In this document: one piece after another, positions 54,878-64,000 of the stretch
Layout: each line of letters opens with the position of its first letter
Numbering within the stretch: the first letter of the stretch is position 1
Assembly (NCBI GenBank): GCA_000442125.1
Contig: KE546972.1
Coordinates: forward strand, 1,262,022-1,326,021
DNA length: 64,000 bases
Direction: 5' to 3'
DNA from: Opeltia flavorubescens
Taxonomy: Eukaryota > Ascomycota > Lecanoromycetes > Teloschistales > Teloschistaceae
Program-made: the position numbers and the translations under genes
The notes under the pieces: model-generated
Told to the model about the DNA's origin: nothing
The model's input: only the letters and a program-made list of their open reading frames with translations
Databases searched by the model: none

Positions 54878-57220
54878 CTACTGAAAAGCCATACTTGGAA
54901 ATTGTTTTCGTTCATCGGTGTTGACCTGCAGCTCAAGGATGCCTTCTTCCGTGCCAACATACCTGAATAAATGGCATTGTTAGCTGGAACAAGATTTATT
55001 TCTCGCAGCAAGAAACAGGTACTTACAACTTCCGTCCATCCTGGTGCCAGCTAATGCCCATGGTGATCACTCCGTGCTCCCTTCTCGTTGCACTCACGCT
55101 AGAATCCGCCGCCAGTCTCCTTAATACGTCCAATTCCGAAGTCTCGTACCCTCTTTCTCCAGACATAGCCCGGTCGAGCGCTTGAAGTTGCCTCGACCGC
55201 GGAGCCTGGTTACTCCGGAGCCTTTGTAACCGCGCCGCCTGCTGCTGTTGAAGCTGTTGTTGTTGCAATAGACGGAACATAGTTCCTGCGCTTGCCGAGT
55301 CACGGTTGCCGTCCTCACGGCGCTGCCGACGTATTTGATCTGGATCCGTTTCGGAAGACGCATGGAAATGTGCATTGCCCATAGCATCTGCGACTGTCCG
55401 CCACGCGTCGCCGGATTCATACCCTGCGTGGCTATCATCGTCGGTGCTTTCGCCATTTGCAACCACCGACGCGAGCCGAGATGGAGATGCAGACAGCGTT
55501 GGGACCGATGAACCAATCGGTGCAAGGCTAGAGGGATGAGAGGACGAAGATTGGTTAGATGAGTTAGTGCTGCTCGATATCACCACCGAGCTACGACGGC
55601 GAGGCTGGTAAGAACCGCGGTCAACCGTGCGTGAGCGGTCGAGATGATTCCGGCGCATAGCGTCTCGCATGCTTTCCAGACGTGCTATTTGAGCACTTGC
55701 AGATGGACCATTTGCGGAGGATGCTGTGTGAAGTTGAGCCTCGGCAGAATCAGAGCGCCGGTCGTGGAGATAGCTGACGGGAAACGGTCTCTGAGTATCA
55801 TGCTCAGGACGGGTGTTAACGTTTTCTTGTGATCTACTTGTCCGGATAGATTCAAGGATCTGACGTTCACTGTCGGTCAGATCATTGCGATCACCTGGTA
55901 TTGGGGCGGCGTCGCGCTGAAGCCGCCTGCGTGCTGCTGAGAATTCAATGTAGTCTGCAACATGGCTAGCGCTCGCCAGATCACTCTGTGCGCTGATAGC
56001 CTCTCGATGGCGTTGCAAGAACCTACGCTCGATCTCCAACTGTCTCAATTCAGAAGACATCTGGCCATCCTCTACATCAGTCACATCGGCCTGATTGAGT
56101 CTCGGCGAATCCAACTCCAGATCAATCGTTTGTCTTGACCGACAGGAAGTCCTAAGATCCGTCACACATACTCGACCCCGTTCTTCGGCCCAAGCCAAAA
56201 GATCCCATGGGGCTGGGCTGAAGCTCATAGATCTGACAGCACCGGCGTATTCCCCGTTCAGGCACACTCGAGAAGATCTCAAAACCTCAATCACAGCGTC
56301 TTCGTCTTCCATGTTGTCCTGGACTTTACTCGTGTCAAAAACGGTCACGAAGCCAGACTGCTGTGCCACGGCACAAATATGACCGGAGGGCGAGAAAGCT
56401 GTGGTAAAGCAAGCGTCATTTGAAGAAGCAGGAGTCAATTGTACCTCCGAGATCTCCTGCCATGTATGGCTTGAACACTCACTGTCTCCACGTGCAGATT
56501 GAGTCGGCGTAGGTACTCGTCTACAAAAGAATGCTTTAGGCTCATCGCCTACAGCAAGGAGGAGTTGACTGTCTGGTGAGATCGACGCATGATTCATCGG
56601 TGTAGAGAAATGAAGAGTATCAAGTAATCGAGACTGCGAGAGCGAGTAAATCCGAACGGTTGAGTCATTGTTCCTATTCGTCCTTAGCTATACGCTTCAA
56701 GAACAGTTGTCCATCTTCAGACATACGTCATCACACAAACGATCTCATTATCCTGGTCTTTCCGACCGGTTTGCAGGCGATGTATGGCGACAGAATTTGT
56801 GATTGATCCTCCAAGGTCATGGATCTGCACCTCAGGCCTGCTCCTGCTGGAAGGCGAAGATGCACGAAGTCGTTGAAAGTAGTTATGAGCAAGCATACGG
56901 GACTCCGGATCTAGATCCAGAGGAAGAAGAGCGTCCACCTCGGCTTCATGGCTCCCACCAATGACTTCCTTGCCATCAAGGGAGACAAAGGCACACCCTC
57001 CATTTGCCGGACCTCCTACACAGATCCATCCATAGCGTGCGTCCAAACACTGGGGCTTCCACGGGAGACTGGCAATGGATTCTCGCTTACGTGTTGTAAG
57101 GTGTAGGGCGTATATGTCATGCTCGCTGGCGTAGTATATGATGTCACGGTTGGTGGTACTTATGAAGTTTTTGAGCTGGTAATGGCTGCGAGTTGTAAAT
57201 TTCTGTGCATAGCGACATCT
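54878..57220 (-). CDS. WD40/DUF2415-type protein, 5' end unresolved
   Basis: A large predicted cytosolic or nuclear protein. Supported exons are about 57220 to 56727, 55027-56673 and 54878-54962; the junctions give CVMTNNDSTVRIYS and DGRKLYVGTEEGILEL. The first part reads ISTTNRDIIYYASEHDIYAL, SLPWKPQCLDARYGWICVGG and VDALLPLDLDPESRMLAHNY, which I recall from fungal WD-like proteins. The segment MSFSPAPWDLLAWAEERGRV with CVTDLRT matches the DUF2415 block. A Ser/Arg/Gln-rich, disordered middle follows with a poly-Gln stretch (LLQQQQLQQQQAARLQ), and the end carries VITMGISWHQDGRKL. No ATG exists in the first exon's frame, so at least one upstream exon is missing from this model; an ATG near 57380 spliced over about 54 bases is one option. 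Function is unknown. Confidence 0.75.
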
Positions 57221-57710
57221 TAGGCAGTCGGCGAAGCTTACGTAGATGGTATCCTGGTAGTGTAGAAAGTACGCTGCAGAGGACGTACAAGAGACTCTGT
57301 TTCTTGAGGTCTGTGATGCTGTTAGAGCTATAAACCAATTTCAAGACGCGAGTGATTCCTACACTGTCAAATCCACAGTCATGTTTTGCGATGAGCGTCG
57401 ACAAGATCTCTCCGTGTAGTGAGCCCTAGGATGGATATCTATACAAACGACAGCCTTTCATCAGCTGTGTCGACATGATCGAGATATCAAACTATCCGTA
57501 TTCAGTACCGAGGAAGCATTAGATTTCTCTAACCGAAGTTAGCTTGGCCGCCGCCGATCTTTCTCTTCGCACTAGCGACTTTTTTTTTACTAGAACTATC
57601 CGTTGCTTTACTTCATCGAATCCAGACTATTCTCTCCTATCCCTTCTATTGATCCACAGACTTCCTTATTGTCGACGTATCATCCCCTTCTTCATCGCTG
57701 GAAAAGAACC
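57221..57710. other. 5' region between DUF2415 gene and mitochondrial Hsp70
   Basis: This region holds the unresolved first exon of the DUF2415 gene and the promoter of the Hsp70 gene. It is pyrimidine-rich from about 57540 to 57700. I looked for nGAAnnTTCn-type heat-shock elements and saw none that was convincing. Confidence 0.45.
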
Positions 57711-59945
57711 ATGTTGTCATCTCGGCTGGCTCGATCGGTAAGTCGTGCTCCGCATTGCTGCTCGAAGGCAAACACTGACCTTAAACTTCATTATTAAGCT
57801 ACCTCGCGCGACCTCAACCTTCTCACGCTTACCTGCTGCACGCTCTCCGTTAGTGTCGTCATTTATTAGGTTTCAGTCAAATGGCGGCGAAGAGAAGGTC
57901 AAGGGCCAGGTCATTGGCATCGATCTCGGTGCGTTAGATTTGCGGCGTCAGCGTCCAACAAACGGATAGGTAGCTCACGAACGAGGCAGGTACAACAAAC
58001 TCCGCGGTGGCGGTGATGGAAGGGAGGCAACCAAAAATAATAGAGAATTCTGAAGGTAACGTCTGATGAGAATCCTTTACTGCGACATGTCCGCTCACTT
58101 TGCTTCTCAGGTACCCGAACAACACCCTCAGTAGTTGCTTTCGCACAGGATGGCGAGCGTCTAGTCGGTATATCAGCCAAACGTCAGGCCGTCGTCAATC
58201 CAGAGAATACGCTCTTCGCCACAAAGCGTCTTATCGGCCGCAAATTCACGGACGCCGAATGTCAACGTGATATCAAAGAGGTACCTTATAAGATTGTCCA
58301 GCATACCAACGGGGATGCATGGGTAGAGGCCCGTGGCCAGAAGTATTCACCATCTCAAATTGGTGGTTTCGTCTTGCAAAAGATGAAAGAGACAGCAGAA
58401 TCATATCTGAATAAGGGTATAAAGAATGGAGTTGTCACTGTTCCGGCCTACTTCAATGACTCGCAAAGACAGGCCACCAAAGACGCTGGTCAAATCGCAG
58501 GCTTAAATGTCCTTCGGGTGGTCAATGAGCCAACAGCTGCCGCTCTTGCGTACGGGCTAGAAAAAGAAGAAGATCGCGTGATCGCAGTTTACGATTTAGG
58601 AGGCGGTACTTTCGATATTTCCATACTTGAAATTCAGAAAGGCGTTTTCGAGGTCAAATCTACTAACGGCGATACGCATCTTGGTGGTGAAGATTTCGAC
58701 ATTAACCTCGTCCGACACTTGGTCCAGCAATTCAAGAAAGATTCTGGAATAGATTTATCAAACGATCGGATGGCAATCCAGCGTATCCGGGAGGCCGCTG
58801 AGAAAGCTAAGATTGAGCTTTCATCCGCTCTTCAAACGGACATTAACCTTCCTTATATTACCGCTGACGCCTCTGGTCCCAAGCATATCAATTCAAAGAT
58901 GTCGCGATCACAGTTGGAGTCACTTGTCGATCCGTTGATCGGCCGGACGATCGAGCCGGTAAGAAAAGCACTTAAAGACGCCAATTTACAGGCGAAGGAT
59001 ATCCAAGAGGTCATTTTGGTTGGAGGCATGACACGAATGCCCAAGGTCACGGAGTCAGTGAAGAGTATCTTCGGACGAGAGCCAGCTAAGTCTGTCAACC
59101 CGGATGAGGCTGTTGCCATCGGTGCCGCGATTCAAGGCGCTGTCCTTGCCGGCGAGGTTATGGATGTGCTTCTATTAGACGTGACCCCTCTCTCACTGGG
59201 TATCGAGACTCTTGGGGGAGTTTTTACCCGTTTGATCAATCGAAACACCACCATTCCCACGAAGAAATCGCAGATCTTCTCCACTGCCGCAGACTTCCAG
59301 ACTGCCGTCGAGATCAAGGTCTACCAAGGCGAACGTGAGCTCGTCCGTGACAATAAACTCCTTGGGAACTTCCAGCTAGTTGGAATACCACCAGCGCATC
59401 GTGGAGTTCCTCAGGTCGAAGTCACCTTCGATATCGACGCGGACTCCATCGTTCATGTTCACGCAAAGGATAAATCGACGAACAAGGATCAATCAATCAC
59501 AATCGCGTCCGGCTCGGGTCTCTCCGATAGCGAGATCCAGAGTATGGTAGATGACGCCGAGAAATACGGAGAACAGGACAAGGAACGAAAGGGTGCTATT
59601 GAGGCGGCCAACCGCGCAGACAGTGTCCTCAACGATACAGAGAAAGCTCTCAAGGACTTTGCTGATAAGCTTGACAAGACCGAATCCGATCAGATCAAGG
59701 AGAAGATTGCGAACTTGCGGGAATTCGTAGCAAAGAACCAAACGGGTGAGGGTACGGCGACAGCAGCCGAAATAAAGGAGAAGACGGATGACTTACAAAT
59801 GGCGAGCTTGAATTTATTTGATAAGATGCACAAAGCGAGATCAGAGGGAGAGTCGTCGCCGCCACCACCAGAAGGCAGCGCTGGCGAGACGCCAAACCAG
59901 GGTTCGACAGGTACGTCTGGCGCAGAAGGCGAGAAGAAGCCTTGA
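57711..59945 (+). CDS. SSC1: Mitochondrial Hsp70 (SSC1 type)
   Basis: A matrix ATP-dependent chaperone of 685 residues that drives protein import and folding. Exons are 57711-57737 (27 bases), 57799-57928, 57990-58055 and 58111-59945. The presequence is [20 protein letters not shown], basic and Ser-rich. The ATPase half has [36 protein letters not shown] and [19 protein letters not shown], the three Hsp70 signatures. [20 protein letters not shown] and [19 protein letters not shown] lie in the substrate half. The C-terminus is Glu/Ser/Gly-rich ([13 protein letters not shown]) and lacks EEVD, as expected for organelle forms. It is the natural partner of the MDJ1 protein encoded at 8568-10311. 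Confidence 0.97.
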
Positions 59946-61043
59946 AAGTTGTTTTGTTCCTGTCTTTGAGCGTTGATTTACGGTCTGTATCCATATAACC
60001 CGGTGTTCCTGTTGGCTTCTTCGACGGATTTCGGCTTCTCTCAGTGTCATTTCAAGTCCGGGAAGGCATTGGCCAATGCTCTGTACAAGATGATAATCCT
60101 TGTAATTACATTGGACGGTAGACATGAAAAACATTTCTCCTCTCAGTCTCAAATGAACCATTTGTATCTTACATACAGGTAATGAAATACTCGTCGTAGA
60201 TACGATAAGCGAACGTTTCTGAAAATCGGATCTGTATCTATGCGCACATGCAAATGCTGCAAAATACGAAGCTCTCTCTACCATGATCAAAATGTTCTTT
60301 CCTGGCCCATCAATATACTCAATCCTCGTGCTTGTCCCCATCCAGAAGTCTCATCCATCAGACACTTTACCTATCTGCTCTAATCTCCGGCTCGCCACCT
60401 CAATTGCACATCATCGAAGAGAATGTCTATACTAGTAATCGCTGTATTTCACAGCGAATCTTCTTCATACTTGAATCTGCGAGATGGTTTGCTATGAGTT
60501 CAGCGAGGAACTCAATTCTACGGCCTTTTAAAAAGCTGTACGGAAACACACGTATATAATGATCTCATCCGCAATATGGCTGCTCAGGAAATAGTCCAAT
60601 TCGGACAGCGCCAGACATGAACGTGATAAGAATAATGCCGTGGGATATCATATTTATCAGTGTGCTTCGAGAACAGACATATCAGCATTCTTCTAAAGAT
60701 CGCAGCTGTCCATCTAGTTGCACCACAAGCCTCCTCATTCCCTACTAGTGCAATAAGAATGTGATGCGATTAAGCTACCATTCCCAGTGAAGCTGGTTGA
60801 ACTCGACAGGTCGATCTTCTCTCGAGAATCGGAGGTTTGTGAGGTCATTGGCTCTGTGAGTTGTGATTGGCTAAAACTTGTCCTAGCTGGTATCGCGGTT
60901 GTTCAAACGACTACCCATATTGCATACAAGGACGAGCATATTGAATCGGTACACAAACAAGTCTCGCATTATTTAAATCGCCGTATCCACATACGCTCAC
61001 GCTGTGAAAAGCATCATCACATAAGCACACTCGCATTTCGCAA
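59946..61043. other. Spacer mtHsp70 to GVP36
   Basis: About 1.1 kb with no supported gene. It holds the 3' flank of the chaperone gene and the promoter of GVP36; short frames on both strands lack domains. Confidence 0.4.
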
Positions 61044-62279
61044 ATGGACAAATTCCAAGCATTTGGCAAGAACATAAGGTGGAACCCTTTTCTCTATCGT
61101 TATTGTCGATGGCTTTTCTTCCATTTGGAAGCAGAGGCTGACTACTTTTACCTTCCAGCTCTTCTTTCACTCCTTTCGCCGCACGAACACAACAATATGT
61201 CAAAGAGCAGTTTGGTCAAGCAGATGAGAAGGTACACCCATTAGACCTCCTCCAGCCAGCATTCTTTGCTAAGCTGCGATACAGACCGAACTTCCTTCGG
61301 ACTACATTGAACTTGAAAAGAGGGTCGATGCGCTTAAGCAAGTCCACCAGAAATTGTTAAATGTAACGTGTGTAGAGTTGAGCGTATCATTACCTTGCGC
61401 GCCCTGACGGACAATGTTAGCTCGCAATACTCTAACGAAGCCTATGATTATCCGCCCAACATTCGCGAATCTTTCAATGATCTCGGACGCACAATCACTG
61501 AAAAGGTCCAGCTCCTGGGCAAAGCGAACTCCCCATCAGATGTACAGCATGCTTTTACGGCTCCGCCCTCTGCGAAACCTCAACCCAAAACTTTTAATCA
61601 CGCCATTGCCCGAGCTTCTCTTGCCGGCTCACAGCTCTTGAACCAGACAAATACCACTGGTGGAGAAGACCCGTTGGCCACAGCGCTTGAAAAATACGCT
61701 TTGGCTGAAGAGAAGGTCGGCGAGGCACGCTTGGCACAGGATGGTCAAATCCAAAGTCGATTTCTAGCAGGCTGGAGCACAACACTAAACACGAACCTGA
61801 TGTTCGCAACACGGGCAAGGCGAGGTGTGGAGAATGCTCGGTTGAACCTTGACGCTACAAAGGCGAAAGGCAAGACTGGCGGGGCAAGAGGCATGAATCC
61901 CGACGATGAGATGATGAGTGAAGAGATGAGGGCTGTCGTTGAGCAAAAAGAGGATGAGTTCGTCGCTCAGACCGAAGAAGCGGTCGGAGTCATGAAAAAT
62001 GTGCGAATCCTGCGGACGTCAACACTCGACTGTATGATGTACTAAAGCTACTGGTCTACAGGTCCTTGATACTCCAGAACCCCTCCGTAATCTGGCCGAT
62101 CTGATCGCCGCTCAGCTCGAGTACCATAAGAAAGCTTACGAGATCCTTAGCGAATTGGCGCCAGTAGTTGATGGACTTCAGGTTGAACAAGAGGCATGCC
62201 CTTCGAGTTCATGAACCCATATTCGTCACACTGACATTTAGTCCAGGCCAGCTATCGGAAGAGTCGTGAGGGCGCTTGA
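61044..62279 (+). CDS. GVP36: BAR-domain protein GVP36
   Basis: A membrane-bending protein of 311 residues linked to Golgi vesicles and endocytosis in yeast. Exons are 61044-61078, 61160-61232, 61285-61367, 61421-62000, 62062-62193 and 62247-62279. The N-terminus MDKFQAFGKNIRSSFTPFAA is an amphipathic helix, followed by RTQQYVKEQFGQADEKTELP and the BAR helices: YIELEKRVDALKQVHQKLLN, YDYPPNIRESFNDLGRTITE, NHAIARASLAGSQLLNQ, GWSTTLNTNLMFATRARRGV and VLDTPEPLRNLADLIAAQLE. The end reads VDGLQVEQEASYRKSREGA. The last intron starts GC (GAG|GCATGC..CCAG); reading through it instead would end the protein at ACPSSS, which is unlike the family. It is the rightmost supported gene. Confidence 0.93.
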
Positions 62280-64000
62280 GTATCAGGAAATGATATGGTT
62301 CTCATAGGATCATGATCGGTATATCCATAGGCAATGTCGAGGGATGCGGCTTCAAGTTTATTTGTCTTCCACTCATCACGCGATGGAATATTCATAGCGT
62401 AGAGGGCTTTTTTTGGAAGGGTTTTCGGATTACGCATGTTCCAGTCTGGTACCGGTGGGTTATGTAGGCAGTGGCCGAACGGATTTCACCGATATGATAC
62501 AGCTCTTTAAGCAGCTGAGATATGGGCTCAAGTCCATTGGAGTCGATAAACCGACTTTGCCTGAAACAGGTCTTGGGAATGGCAGTGAGTTATTGATGGC
62601 TGTAGTGTCCCGAATAGTCGGAAATTCGTTTCACACCAAGCACGCCTGCTAGTATTCGTCACTGCCTTATCAGAGAGATGGTTCTTTCGACCAGATGGTA
62701 TCGAGTTCCATGAAACCTACGTCACCTCTACTCGGATAAACGAGCGCAGGTTGTGAAGGGATTGAGGTAGACACTGTTGCATAGCGCCTCAAAGGGAGAT
62801 CTCATCATAGTAGTATACATCAATTTAAGGAATTGTTGCGGACTGAATCACGATAGATCTACGTGTTTCGCCATTCCTGGCTGTTACCGCCAATCGAGAT
62901 TGTTGACCCCCGCTCCCAATGCCCCCAGACCCATTGATCATACTTGGATGTGGTTTTTATTACTGGCGTACTAATACTCTACCTTCGAAATTGGCCCTAT
63001 CGGAAGGCTGTAGAAGTAAAAGTAGAGTTCGAAACCGGCAGTTGAGTCCGGCCACTCAGAAATCGACCATCGTCGATCAGGTCGGGCTAAGACGGCTCCC
63101 TAATGTACGTTTCTGCAGCCAGCAGAGGAATGTCAGAGCTTTCTGCTTGCGTCCAATGAAAGCATCATGTCAGTTTTAGTGGTGGTGGGATCGGGGATGT
63201 CGAGAGACATGTTGACCCTGCGAGGCGGCCACGCCTTTTTGCACGGAGCGAATGAGTCCGCTCGAAAGTCAACGCAAGATGAAGCGCTGTACAGGCGAGG
63301 GCCAGATTGAATGCACGGGGTGCTGGAGCAGGGCCAATCGTAATAGAAGTCTCATTGCTCAACGGCTGTCGACATGCACCTGGGCCCTAGGGCGCAGAAT
63401 AGAGCATATCATATTCAGTTTGCAGATATCTGGGTGTAACGATTAGCCTGCGCCGTGACGACGCTCCCTTACAGTACCTTTCTTCCATCATATTATCATC
63501 CGAGCGTTCCCATAGAGATTTCTCAAGAGACCAGAAGCCCCTCCTGACGCCATCACGAGTTAAGGAGGAGTTCCCGTTGCGCTTAAGGCCTGCTCCGCAT
63601 CCACAAGCAGCATAGTCGCCTTCCATCACCACGCGAAATTCGAGCCAACAAAGCGCCACTGGAGACCCTGACGAGACAACTTGGTGGCATGCCTGCTGCA
63701 TCCGACGAAGCATTCACGAAACGAGCCTGCACTTCGTCCTAGCGGATCCTATTCTCTTTCTTACTGTACTTTTGCCACCACACTTCCTCTGAGCCTTGAC
63801 TTCTCCTTGCCGTATCAATATCAATAATATATCCTCAATCTGAATCTTCCATTCTCGTCGGGATATCCACTCCACGCATTCGGCTCTGTATAGTACCCCA
63901 GGAGCTATCAAGGGAGTTACAGCCGGCGACCGTGAGTTAGCTCTCGCCCTTCCTACCGCGAGCACGGCTACCCACCCATGTTACACCGGGCATTTGCTGA
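62280..64000. other. Right end of window without a supported gene
   Basis: About 1.7 kb with only short frames on both strands and no domain I recognise. The last 250 bases (about 63740-63990) are pyrimidine-rich with a GTGAGT at about 63931, which could be the leader and first intron of a gene that starts beyond the window. I cannot show that. Confidence 0.4.

Noticed and set aside
57540-57710. Heat-shock element upstream of mitochondrial Hsp70
   Set aside because: Scattered TTC and GAA triplets occur, but I found no three-unit nGAAn array with correct spacing.
62252-62652. Short frames on both strands after GVP36
   Set aside because: They overlap each other, have no family likeness and no fitting splice partners.
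63387-63965. Minus-strand frames near the right edge
   Set aside because: No domain, and composition like a leader of a plus-strand gene; not supported as coding.

Overview
This window reads as nuclear DNA of a filamentous ascomycete (Pezizomycotina; the protein sequences feel closest to Eurotiomycetes, but that placement is from memory of families, not a search). The signs are dense single genes on both strands, many introns of about 45-75 bases with GT..CTRAY..AG signals, and fungus-only families (fungal-specific transcription factor domain, NUR1, ROT1, MTR10, GVP36, ATO-type acetate/ammonium transporter). Six single N bases (5054, 8884, 16980, 19049, 36283, 44067) show that this is an assembly with a few ambiguous calls.

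Layout. Bases 1 to about 2580 are an extremely AT-rich block with no coding sense, like DNA mutated by RIP (repeat-induced point mutation). It ends abruptly, and the rest is ordinary gene-rich DNA. From left to right I support 27 protein genes: a C2H2 / fungal_trans transcription factor (+), a SAP30-like Sin3-complex subunit (-), mitochondrial DnaJ MDJ1 (+), BRO1 (+), an ATO/GPR1/FUN34 transporter (-), LEU1 isopropylmalate isomerase (-), ALG7 (-), SEH1 (+), an unassigned conserved-looking protein (+), NUR1 (-), VMA7 (+), an NPC2-type lipid transfer protein (-), SET3 (+), MTR10 (-), SmE (+), 5-formyl-THF cyclo-ligase (-), ROT1 (+), a 72-residue mitochondrial-type small protein (-), long-chain acyl-CoA synthetase (-), an RKM5-type lysine methyltransferase (+), an unassigned type I membrane protein (-), glucose-6-phosphate isomerase (-), SCH9/SchA kinase (-), ADA2 (+), a DUF2415/WD40 protein (-), mitochondrial Hsp70 (+) and the BAR protein GVP36 (+). 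Most neighbours are in head-to-head or tail-to-tail pairs with short spacers. I saw no tRNA, rRNA, CRISPR or intact transposon.

The genes are mostly housekeeping and do not form one pathway. Functional echoes are the mitochondrial Hsp70 and its J-protein MDJ1 in the same window, and three chromatin co-regulators of different complexes (SAP30 of Rpd3/Sin3, SET3 of Set3C, ADA2 of SAGA). No secondary-metabolite or defence cluster is present. The points most worth a second look are a set of GC-AG introns (one strong in the transporter, two in SEH1, one in GVP36), a perfect CCG-N4-CGG palindrome in the LEU1 promoter that fits Leu3/LeuB, a gene whose first coding exon is only 14 bases, upstream ORFs before SET3 and ROT1, and two unassigned proteins. 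I did not find a convincing previously undescribed system.

Exon models were built by hand from splice signals, reading frame and family similarity. Frame arithmetic was checked for every multi-exon gene except the unresolved 5' end of the DUF2415 gene.
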